64,000 bases of DNA, taken from the NCBI GenBank assembly GCA_002105175.1, contig MCGE01000022.1, positions 248,001 through 312,000 on the forward strand. The letters are read 5' to 3'. The translations under genes were made by a program, and so were the position numbers. This DNA is from Absidia repens (Eukaryota; Mucoromycota; Mucoromycetes; Mucorales; Cunninghamellaceae). The notes under the pieces are model-generated. The model searched no databases. It was not told the origin of the DNA and worked only from the letters and a program-made list of their open reading frames with translations. Shown here piece by piece: positions 1 through 9,793 of this stretch; within the stretch, counting starts at the first letter, position 1; each line of letters starts with the position of its first letter.

Positions 1-3000
1 GATTTTATTCTGGAACTCTTAAAGCAGCGTCATGAAATGGTAACCACTCCCGTGAAAACAAATGGAAAAAACTGTGTACTGATTTATATTATATAGATTA
101 CTACGTTACCTGATTCCGATGCTCTTGATGCTCTTGTTACTGCAGATAACTTGATCAATGTTTGGAAAGTTGCGATTATTGCAAGTATGTATCGTATGCC
201 AGCCCTTGAGTTACCACCCGTAAGTGATCTGAAAAAAAGAAGCTATTGTTGATTTGTGTATGTCAAGACCTTTATTTGACCAACAAAGTGCATTTTCTTA
301 TACTAGGGCTTCCCACCAAATCAAAGCAATGACGATGTCTATATCAAGCAAGAAGATGTTCTCACCGATGTTTATTCTGATGCTCAAGAATACCAATATT
401 CTCAAGACCGCCACTTATCTCAAGTATACCAATTATCTCAAGAAGGTGAAAGTTATGAAAGCAACACTCATGGCAATACGCCCATCAAACAAGAAGATGA
501 CGACAACTACAATGGGATTGCAGCGCAACAATACGGCTCAACCACGTTTACTACACCGTGTGACTCTGGTGATGATTCAGACCATTCATATCAAGGTGTG
601 GAATATTTGCCCAATCCAGTCCTTGCTACTCATATTTTACCAGGTGATGATCCCGAATTTTTTGAAGGTGATCGCTATGTTTTGGCCAGCCCATCTCTTA
701 CCGAACACGATTTACCGGGTGACGACGACAACGACTTTGAAGGCGATCAATATCATTTGGCCCGTCCATCTTTTGCTGAAAATGGCTTACCCGACAATGT
801 TGAAAAAGATGATGAAAACGGTCAATCACATTTATATGAGCCACCGGAAGACAGCAACTACTGCGAAGATCAGCTCGGCACACTTGATGAACAAAATAAA
901 CATCCTGACACCAACATCAATACCGATACCGATACAGATACCGATACCAACATCAATATCACTATCACTATCAATAGTGATTCTATTACGAATTCCAATA
1001 CCAACACAATGAATGTACACTCAACAGATAAGGCTGGAGACGGCAGCGAAGGTGGTGGTATTCTGGAAGAAAACGATGATGATGCCGGCAATCAGCTCGA
1101 AGAATCCGAAGCGGATCACGACCATGGGTCAGTCGGAACACATACACCAATAATTGACTGGAATCGACACCTTGCACCCTCGACTGCTATTTCGGATCCT
1201 TTCTCTGACTCTGAAATTGGTCATGATCTTGAAGATAATGATGACAACAACGAGTTTGATTTATTTCCAGCAGCACACGAAGATGATTACGCCGCTGATG
1301 TCAACAATATGTACGAAACAACTTCGCCTTGGAATTTTGATGATGCTACCGAATTTGATATTAATCAGCAATATACTATGGTTGATGAAATTGCAGGCGA
1401 TGACGATATTGACACTCCATCCGAAATGCCCACTAAAGCTGATGACACAGTGACAATCGATACACACACAACAGCGATTGATAATTCAAGTTCCTCCCAA
1501 GCTCACATGGATTCTACCTCTGTACATGGTATCAGCAATCAACTGGAATCATCGCCTGTCGATACCCACCTGGCAACTGAAGCTCAGAATGATGATGAAG
1601 GAGCTGATGATTTAGTCGATGAATATGAAGATGTTGACAACCGCGTGGAAGCGTCTGCGGAAGCCCTGGAAAATGACGACCTTACAACAACATCACCAAC
1701 ATTAGCAGGGGCGCATGTGGCCGGAAATGATGCTAGCGACTCTGATGAAGATTTGATTGATGAACTTGAAAATGATGATGATGATGATAGTGAATATCAG
1801 CTCGACCCAGATGAAATGGATGATTCCTCATCAACAAACAATTCATATATAGAAACTACAGGCGGGGAAGGAGAAGGTGAAAACAGTAACCAGGATGTCG
1901 ACCACCAATTCGAAGCATCTGCCGATACAAAAGAAAACGATGTGGACATTGCCAGCAAAATACACGCAGCGACTTCCGACTCAGATGGGACTAGAAGTAT
2001 CAGTACTGGTGAAGACCGACAACCCAAGATGGTCGACGAAACTGAAAAGGATGGTGACCGCGACAACAGATCGGCGAAATCTGGCAGCCCTGAAGAAAAT
2101 GCTGATCACTTAGGATTACCTAATGTAGCGCTGAGGACGGGTGACTGGGCCAAAGTTACAGGCAACAACAGCAAGGAAGAAGTTGATGAACTTGAACAAG
2201 AAGATAGCGAAGACGACATGCACATAGCCAATGTAAATACAACAACAATACCAGCAGTCTCTCAACAAACAAAAATTGGACATACTACAGCTTCTGGAAA
2301 TGACACTTTTCCTGTGGATACGACTGGCGCTACACGAAAAAGAAAGATGGAATTAGAAGGCGAAGGTAACATATTCATACATCTGTGAAAAAATTGATTT
2401 AAAGAGCGTATTACTAATATCTTGCTTGTTTTGTTGATTCAACTCACTACAGGGTCATCATCGGTGACAAAGGAGACCGAGACTTCGGATTCTGCAGTAG
2501 CATCGTCACAGCAAGCTGGTGTGGCGGACGGTCAACAATATGCATCGATGAATGAAAGTGCGCCTCCAACGGTTAAGAAAAGACGTGTACTACCATTCTC
2601 CAAAACCTCCTATACTCCTGCAACGCCGGAAGCACCATCAACACCTGATTCGCACTCCCCACCACGAGCAACAACTGTGCAACCTATGGCTCGACAATTT
2701 GCCAAACGTTCAGGACCTCCTCCAGTCAACAAAATCTCTCAACAAAGTACTTCAGGCAGTGCCACATCGACGCAACACATGAGTAGAAACGCTCCGGAAA
2801 CTATCAACAACAACACCAACAACAACCCCAACGTGGTCGAAAAGAAACCGCTGAAGCGACAATGGCATGAACGGCGCGAAGGACAACCGCCACCAACTAT
2901 TATTACATGGGATGATGATGATGAAGAAGAACAAGAAAGCGATGTAGATGAAAATGCCAACCTACACAGCTCGGTCGAAAGCAACAGTAACAACGTTACA

Positions 3001-3687
3001 AGGAAAAGGCGACGAACGATGCCTGCTGTACCTGAATCATCACCTGGAACCTTTCCATCGATTCGATATCAACCTCCACTAACATACCGTCAACGGCAAC
3101 AACAACTGCGGCAACAGCAACATGAGCAACAGGCTCAAGAAGCGGAACGACGTGAACAAATGCGGCAACTAGAAGAGCAAGTACGACAACAGCAACGTTT
3201 ACTACGACGGCGGGAAGAGGAGCTTCGACGAACAGTTAAAATTGAAGCGCCCTGTAGAAATGCTAGTCACTTGAGGTACCAAGCACAACAAAGAACCCGA
3301 CAGCCCGTCAAAGCTGAACCGTTGTCATCACCACCATCATCATCATCGCCATCGCCATCATCATCGTCGCCCTCATCATCAAGAAGTACTGGACCAGCGC
3401 TATCATCACCATCATCATCATCGTCATCAAGAAGCACTCCGCGCCCAAATGTAGCACCAGTTGTAAAAAACAAAACTTATACGAAATGGTCATCTGATGA
3501 AGTGGAGGCTCTAAACGAGGGGCTTCAATATTACCGTGGTCGACAATGGCGTAATATTTTGACGAAGTATGCTCATCGATTTGCGCCTGGACGTACAAAT
3601 GTGGATCTACGTGACAAGGCCCGCAACGAAATCAAGAGTCGCAACAGTCGTGGTCAGGAGTTAGGTGGATTTGAATATGCTCTTTAG
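1..3687 (+). CDS. Telobox Myb-like DNA-binding protein (TRF/Taz1/Tbf1-like), 5' partial
   Basis: Exons <1-39, 97-219, 307-2365 and 2453-3687 join in frame (1151 residues in the window); the start lies upstream. The last intron has the branch-like site TACTAAT near 2412. The first residues form short hydrophobic helices and may be the end of a TRFH-like dimerisation domain. A very long disordered Asp/Glu/Asn/Ser-rich region follows, with a GATACC-type coding repeat near 920-1000. Then come basic and Pro-rich stretches, a Gln/Arg/Glu-rich coiled coil (about 3085-3235) and a poly-Ser tract. The C-terminus (about 3472-3687) is a single Myb repeat: KWSSDEVEALNEGL, then RQWRNIL, then VDLRDKARN, which resembles the telobox VDLKDKWRN of TRF and Taz1. 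By family knowledge such proteins bind telomeric TTAGGG repeats or act as Tbf1-like regulators. The telobox Trp is Ala here, so specificity may differ. Poly(A)-like AATAAA follows near 3773. Confidence 0.72.
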
Positions 3688-3911
3688 TGGTTAGTAGTTA
3701 GTGGTTAGTAATTAGTAGTTTATAGTTAGCAGTTAATAGTTGGTAGAAGTTGATATGTTTTATATTTGTTTGAATAAAAATTTTGTACATATATTTTTCT
3801 TAAACAGAAGGCTCCCAATTAGTCATTTTGGTATTAAGACAATATACCTCACACTTCCTTTTTTTATTATATATATATATATATATACTATATGATTAAT
3901 CATGATTTCCT

Positions 3912-3948
<37 letters not shown>

Positions 3949-4203
3949 CATCTGGAGCATATCCATGATTTGAAATAATGTTTCTCGAGCACCGTTGATT
4001 CTCTGTTTAGCTTTTTAGGTCAAAAGGAAAAAAGATAAGAATCTTGGAGATTTATTGTATGGGCAGAAAGGTTTGTGTGATGGAGATTGGAGTTCTGTTT
4101 TTTTTTTTTTTCACTTAGTTAACCACGAATCTATAGTATTTTATCTCTTAATTTCGAATCTAATGGCCTTTTACACAAAACCTCACACAGAAATCATTTT
4201 TCA
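3688..4203. other. AT-rich intergenic spacer
   Basis: It starts with a degenerate TTAGTAGTTAGTGG-type repeat just after the stop codon (3685-3760). A poly(A)-like signal, an (AT)n tract near 3870-3886 and a T tract of about 30 nt (3913-3942) follow. No coding potential is seen. Confidence 0.6.
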
Positions 4204-4985
4204 AATCCCGCACACGTGGTTTTTCTTTTCTTCCATTTTTTTTTTTTCGTTCTCCTTTCTTCTCCTTTCTTCTCATTTATCGTTTTTTTTTTTTCTTCAT
4301 CATTCAATTACCATGAAGTTAGAATAGTGTCAGGACTAGTTTAGAAGGGGCTTCAGCTCAGGGATGACAAGATGCATGAGGAAACCCTTTCATTTTGGAT
4401 CTAGGATCTGGAACCACCATTAGTTGACTCTTTGGAGTCATCATTAGCTTAGTTTAGCGTTTAGTCTGTCCATAGTTTGCGTCTATCTACAACTGAATAA
4501 AATACGTCTCTCTTTCTAGTTGCTTTAATGAAAACTATACCGATAGTCTCACTCATATCATATGCCATAGATTCCCTTTTTCTACTACCATCGCCCTCCC
4601 CCCCTTTTTGATCAGCGCGTTGACCGTTGTTGTGTTTCGATAACATATGTTTCCTTTAGACTTTTGCATTCATTCTACATCATAATCACTTTTGCAATTG
4701 CCCCTTTAGATTATTAGATGCCATTCTTCAAAACTCAACCATTGTCTCCTTCGTTCTTCCCCTCAAAACATCCATCCTCCAAATCCCGTGGTACAATGAG
4801 TCCGCTGTCCATAGTTTTTAGTAGTATCTATCAATATATTTCAATAAAAATGGCGTTTTTTTTTTCTATATGTTAAACATACTCCGACCCATCGGATAAA
4901 TCGATCATGTCGCTATTGTGTAGTTGTTTTGCAAGTGTCGAGAATAACACCATTATTTTCTACGACACCCACTATGATGACCTCC
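4204..4985 (+). repeat. Dispersed AT-rich repeat family, copy A (about 0.8 kb)
   Basis: This segment aligns by eye with segments near 13.9-14.7 kb (reverse), 21.1-21.9 kb (forward), 31.0-31.7 kb (reverse) and 42.6-43.4 kb (reverse). Landmarks in order are: CCGCACACGTGG at the left; a CT/T-rich tract; GACTAGTTTAGAAGGGG; GATGACAAGATGCATG; CCTTTCATTTTGGATC; CACCATTAGTTGACT; GTCCATAGTTT; GAATAAAATA; TGACCGTTGTTG; TCGCTATTGTGTAG; and a right end near CTATGATGAC. There is no long ORF and no obvious terminal inverted repeat. The class is unknown: it could be a solo LTR, a non-autonomous element or a decayed non-coding transcription unit. Confidence 0.7.
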
Positions 4986-5443
4986 CTCCTCCCATAACTC
5001 CAGTTGCTAATTTGCAATCTTTCGATCACAAAGTTAAAAAAAAAAAGATAGACATATGGCTGCTCGACCAACTATAGAAATAATAGATAGGCCGTGCGGT
5101 GCGTGTAGCAACCGTCATAGAGCATTTTTGCACAGCCGGTTTATCTATGACTCTAGAAGCCTAGTGAATGGGCTGACAATTTTTTTTTTGGGGGGGAAGG
5201 GGGAGGGGTTCGGCTGACTGGCTGACTGACTCATTGGGTTTTTGGTATCTTATAACACGGCTAATTTATCGGGTGATGAGACCACACAAGACAAGGGTCG
5301 ATAAATTTTTCATGGTTGGAAGCATCAGATGATGAGATCCCTCCCCCCCCCCCTCCCAAAGAAAAGACCACGCCCTCTTTCCTCCATCGCTCTTTTGCCA
5401 ATTTGAAAGTCCGGGGACAAAATAAAAAAAAAAATAGCTTGAC

Positions 5444-5499
<56 letters not shown>

Positions 5500-5557
5500 T
5501 TATCCCCACTTGTTTTTGGCTCGGTAAAATACACTTACATAGATAACCTATTCGAAC
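4986..5557. other. Intergenic spacer with long T tract
   Basis: It holds G- and C-runs (5190-5207, 5341-5352), a GACTGGCTGACTGACT-like microrepeat (5215-5231) and the 53-nt T tract at 5446-5498. No gene is supported; the reading frames here are made of homopolymer. It should contain the promoter of the downstream NUBPL gene. Confidence 0.5.
5446..5498. repeat. T homopolymer, 53 nt
   Basis: It is an uninterrupted run of T about 60 bp upstream of the NUBPL start codon. Similar very long runs occur at 49256-49307, 50482-50536 and 60569-60601. Confidence 0.95.
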
Positions 5558-6702
5558 ATGTTAGGCCGACGATTCTTCTCAATGACACGCATACTTGCCC
5601 ATGAAAATCCATTGGTAAAAAACAAAAAAAAAAAGAACGAATCGCTCGCCGACTTTCTCTCGAGGAAACGCAAAAGAACTGACTCTCTCTTTATATATAT
5701 ATATATTACCTTATTTTTTTAATAGGGTTTACCACGGACACCAGCACCGGCACGGCCAACGCCATCCAAAGGAGCGGCACCAACGATACCAAGAATGCAA
5801 CGCGGACTCCCGAAAAAACAAGCGATTCCCGGTGTGAAGAAAGTGATTGTGGTGTCGTCGGGGAAAGGCGGTGTGGGCAAGTCGACGACGGCGGTGAATC
5901 TGGGGCTTGCCATGGCGGGTTTGAAGCATCGTGTGGGGATTCTGGATGCCGATCTGTTTGGACCATCGTTACCGTCGTTGATGAATCTCTCGGGGGAACC
6001 GGATCTCACCTCGCAAGGCGATCGGTTAGTGCCATTGATGAATTATGGCGTCCAGTGTATGTCCATGGGATTTTTGGTCGATAAAGAAGCTCCGGTGGTA
6101 TGGCGTGGGTTGATGGTCATGAAAGCCTTACAACAACTGTTACATCAAGTGGCATGGAACAATGTGGATTATTTGATTGTCGATATGCCGCCCGGCACTG
6201 GCGACGTGCAGTTGACCCTGAGTCAACAAGTCATCATTGATGGTGCCGTGATTGTCTCGACCCCACAAGATATTGCCTTGATTGATGCGGTGAAAGGTGC
6301 CAATATGTTTAAAAAGGTCAACGTACCGGTACGTAGTAATAATAGTAGTGATCTTTATCGGACGTGATGGTTGTGTATAGGGTTTTTTTTTTTTTTTTAC
6401 TGACCTACCTTTTTTTTTTTTTCTTTCGGTGATAGATTCTGGGGATGGTGCAAAATATGTCGTTATTTATTTGCCCCAACTGTGAACATGAAACTCATAT
6501 CTTTGGTGATAATGGCGCATTGCGGATGGCTGATACCTTGGGCATGCCATTCTTGGGTGATGTGCCACTTCATGCTGATATTTGTCATTTGTCCGATGCG
6601 GGTCAGCCTGTCGTAGTGTCAAGACCCGATAGTCCCTTTGCCGCCCATTATCGCGCCATTGCCTCGAAAATTGTTGATGCCCTGCCGATAACGACCTCAT
6701 AG
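5558..6702 (+). CDS. Mitochondrial Fe-S assembly ATPase NUBPL/Ind1 (Mrp/NBP35 family)
   Basis: Exons 5558-5614, 5726-6328 and 6436-6702 give 308 residues, the usual length for Ind1. Ind1/NUBPL delivers Fe-S clusters to respiratory complex I in the mitochondrial matrix. The start [13 protein letters not shown] is Arg-rich, with no acidic residue before position 16, as expected of a presequence. The deviant Walker A motif [10 protein letters not shown] is at about residues 64-73. [19 protein letters not shown] and [11 protein letters not shown] are conserved P-loop motifs. The C-terminal CPNC (about residues 233-236) is the CxxC that binds the bridging Fe-S cluster between two subunits. Splicing of exon 3 restores the continuous family sequence [13 protein letters not shown] poly(A)-like AAATAAATAAA lies near 6763. 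NBP35/Cfd1 is less likely because the protein lacks an N-terminal four-Cys motif. Confidence 0.93.
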
Positions 6703-6708
6703 ATTAGA

Positions 6709-6739
<31 letters not shown>

Positions 6740-7343
6740 CTCCATTATTATCATTTATTTGAGAAATAAATAAAAAACGCTATCCGTACATTCATTCTGA
6801 TGATTTATTTGTCTTTTTTTTGTGTTTATTTTTATATTTTAGTCATTTATTGTGTGTCGCTTGGATTTGAAGGGGGGGGGGTTCCATCCATTTGAAAAAA
6901 AAAAAAAAAAAAAAAATAGGGATGTCATTTTGAGTGACAACAGATGCCAAGGGCGGCATTGATGGTTATGCTTGCTCTTCTTGCAACAGGTTGGTCAAAA
7001 AAACCCCGACGTCGTTTTTTTTTTTTTTTTAATCAGGTGCAACGCCGATTTCACGATGGGCGACAAGTCGAAACACTGTATGTAAGTGATCCAAGCTACA
7101 TAAGTTTAACGAATTTGGGTAGTCTACTTTTGCAGTGATCTACAGATTGGAAACAAAACAAAAAGTGGGGTTGTATGTGTAGTAAAAAAAAAGTAGACAA
7201 AGGGATACTTTTCCTATTTTGGAAGGCTTGGCAGTAAGGTACTTAGTATGAAAGAATAAAAATAGGGCGCGGGCGGGCCATCTCTGATATATATATTTTT
7301 TTTTCTTTCCTTTTTTTCTTCTTATTTATAAAACCACCTCCTC
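6703..7343. other. Intergenic spacer
   Basis: It contains a CT microsatellite (6711-6732), G8/A21 homopolymers (about 6873-6917), a T tract near 7017-7030 and a TATATATA/CT-rich promoter-like stretch just upstream of 7344. The small open frame at 6944-7138 has no family resemblance and crosses homopolymers. Confidence 0.5.
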
Positions 7344-8604
7344 ATGCCACACAATAGTTACGAATTACCGTCGGTGTACTCGTCAATGGGTCACTACCAA
7401 GATCGAAATCAATCGGACCAAGCCATCTTGACGTCAACCTCTTCACCAGTACCTTCGAAAACCAATGCACCCATCATGATAGCTAGGGAAGATGACGATG
7501 ATTATTACCTTGAACGCAACAGTACGGGTGTTGACGGGGACTCGTTAGTAGTGTATAGGGATCAGGCTGATCATGACCGTTGGCTTGCCTGGTTGTTATT
7601 GGGTGCCAGTTTCAGTATTTTGTTTTTTACTGTGGTGCCAGTGGTGGCCGATATACCCTATGTGGTGCCGAGCTGGTTTAGTGGCGATACCCTTTGGCGA
7701 CTCTTTGATCCTTTATTTACCTTACCACTGAATCTATTTGTCATGACCCGTGCCACAGCTATCATGACCGGTGGTCATTCCAACTACTGTAAGTGTTGTT
7801 GTTGTTGTTGTTTTTTTTTGTTTTTTTTTATACAGGTATAGTAGAACCTACCACATTTTTTTTTTCTCTTAGGGGGTGCGTTGAGTGAACAAAGTGTTGC
7901 TTGGTTGTTTTGGTGTTTGGGAGCTGGTATCTTTGTCCAAGGACATGGTGTACATACAGCAGCTGCCATGTTCAAGGTAAGCATCCAAGAGAAGGAGTAA
8001 CTTTTATCATATATGACAACTCACGTTTTTCAATATAGCATCCAGTCCAGGACTTTAATCTCGCCCATCCAGAACTGGTAGCACAATACCCAATTTTGCA
8101 ACAAATCTACTCCAATATGCGCGATCTTTGGGAACATATTATTGCGCATTATATGTATGCCTTTGGTGGCATGGTTATGTCGTGGGCTCACTTGTTTGCC
8201 TTCCGGAATCAAGTCCATGGGCCGTTGACCTTGGGAACCAAGATCGTGTTTGCACTGGGTTCGCTTGTATATGGCTTGCTATTGGCGGGTATTGCCATTG
8301 AATTTCCTGACGGTCTTTATGGTATGTAGAAATAAACTTGTAAATGAATTGTTACTAACCCGTATTTTTTTTGTTCTTTGTATTTTTAGTGGGGTTAGTA
8401 TATTCCATCGTGATTGGCTTGGTCTGTGTAGCCATCATCTTATTCAAGCCAAATGGACTACGTAAAGGTGGGCTTTTAACTATGGGACGAAGGATGGTGC
8501 CTCAGTTTTATCTTGGCTCCTGCGTGGTGGGACTCATCATTGTGATTATTTGGATTGGTATCTTTGGATTCCAAAATAGATTAGATGCTGGTGTTGCCAC
8601 TTGA
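7344..8604 (+). CDS. Multipass membrane protein of unknown function
   Basis: Exons 7344-7788, 7873-7976, 8039-8321 and 8390-8604 join in frame to 348 residues. I do not recognise the family. The first 75 residues are hydrophilic and Asp/Ser-rich. After them I see about seven hydrophobic segments, including LAWLLLGASFSILFFTVVPV, LFWCLGAGIFVQGHGV, IVFALGSLVYGLLLAGIAI, LVYSIVIGLVCVAIILF and CVVGLIIVIIWIGIFGF. Histidines lie near the membrane faces (HGVHTAAAMF and WEHIIAHYMYAFGG), which could bind metal or haem or be catalytic; that is inference. There is no signal peptide. It ends 305 bp from the convergent COQ10 gene. Confidence 0.75.
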
Positions 8605-8908
8605 ATATATTCACGCTCTTCCTTTTTTTTTTTTTTTTTTTGTAAATATATATATATATATATATTATTCATTCATTCATTCATTCATTCATTCATTCAC
8701 ATTAGAATAGAACAATATCCTTGATCAATAAAAATCAAATAAAAAAAATAGTCATACTGATTGGTATGATTGCAAATGTATATGCTTTATTATCGATATA
8801 TATATATAGATAATGAATATGTATTAAGCAAAATGTGGGTAGGAGTGGGGTGTCTATTCTATTGTTACAGAATGCGTGGTGATTCTATTTCTATTTTTCT
8901 AGTCTATT
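8605..8908. other. Convergent 3' spacer with ATTC microsatellite
   Basis: It lies between the membrane-protein stop and the COQ10 stop. It carries a T18 run, an AT run, an (ATTC)8-like microsatellite at about 8666-8699 and the poly(A)-like AATAAAAATC near 8726. Confidence 0.6.
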
Positions 8909-9628
8909 CTATAAGAGGGGAGATTTGGATGCATAAACTTGGTGACAACGATCAATAAAGGCCTTCATCATCATTTGTGATACTTGATCAAAAAAGACAT
9001 TGGAGGCTTGGGCATGAAGTGGTGAGGCAAATTCAAAACTGATGTCAAAATCCACCCGGCATGAATTGGACGTATGTGGATGGAATTGCCAAGTAGTGAC
9101 TAGTTCCTTGAATAAAGATGCGTCAGACGACACGGCCTAAAGAAGAGTAGTAAGACGGTAAATAAAACGTCCGTGAAAGTAGTGTATATAGACGTACCTG
9201 TACTTTATGCGGTTGATGGCAAGTCACCGTTGACATGTACTTCTCTTCAAACAGTTTGAAACCAATGCCCAGTTCTGCTTGCATCATGTGCTTATCTTGA
9301 CCATTTGGGATGGTGGAATATACGCGTGAATGGTTGCAAAAGGGAATAAAGTGGTGGTAATCGTCGACATTGGCGACCACCTCGTACACTTGCTGTTGGG
9401 TGAAACTACATATTCCAAAAAAAAAAAAAAAAGAAAAAAAGATCAGCTAATTGATAATAAGGGGAAGGACAAGGAGAATGCAACCTACTTTAATATTTTT
9501 CTTTCATTGTATCGTTTTATTGAAGCATTACGTATAGTATCGGCCAAGTTGAAAAAGGATCTCCGAGTAAAGGTAGTTGCCGCGTTTGATGAGAGAGGGA
9601 ATAAAACACGTTGAGGTCTAAGCATCAT
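8909..9628 (-). CDS. COQ10: COQ10, coenzyme Q-binding START-domain protein
   Basis: Exons (minus strand) 9628-9489, 9405-9198 and 9136-8909 join to 191 residues, typical of COQ10. These proteins bind ubiquinone in the inner mitochondrial membrane and support its synthesis and use in respiration. The N-terminus has basic residues and few acids (MMLRPQRVLFPLSSN), a likely presequence. The core has the family pattern ERKIL, QQVYEVVANVDDYHHFIPFC, then VDFDISFEFASPLHAQ and VSQMMMKAFIDRC. The second in-frame ATG (9625) could equally be the start. The gene is divergent from the arrestin-like gene, with 165 bp between the start codons. Confidence 0.92.
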
Positions 9629-9793
9629 GATACAGAAAGAGAAAACAAAAATATGCTGCGCCAGAAAAAAAGTTCAAAAAAATTCAAAAATAAACATAGC
9701 CCACCCCCTCCCTTTTTTCCGGCGGACCTGAACCTTATCATAAATTAGAGTGAGGAGAACTCGTCAATTTCTTTTTTTCTTCCTTCTTTTATT
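9629..9793. promoter_or_regulatory. Shared divergent promoter, COQ10 / arrestin-like
   Basis: These 165 bp are all that separates the two start codons, so both core promoters must lie here or overlap the genes. A CT-rich tract (about 9770-9792) precedes the plus-strand start. No clear TATA box is seen. Confidence 0.5.

Noticed and set aside
254..1012. Open frame of 252 codons on the plus strand overlapping the telobox gene
   Set aside because: It is a shadow of the acidic coding exon in another frame; the exon at 307-2365 splices consistently with both neighbours.
6944..7138. Small plus-strand open frame between NUBPL and the membrane-protein gene
   Set aside because: It crosses A and T homopolymers, has no family resemblance and no splice or promoter context.
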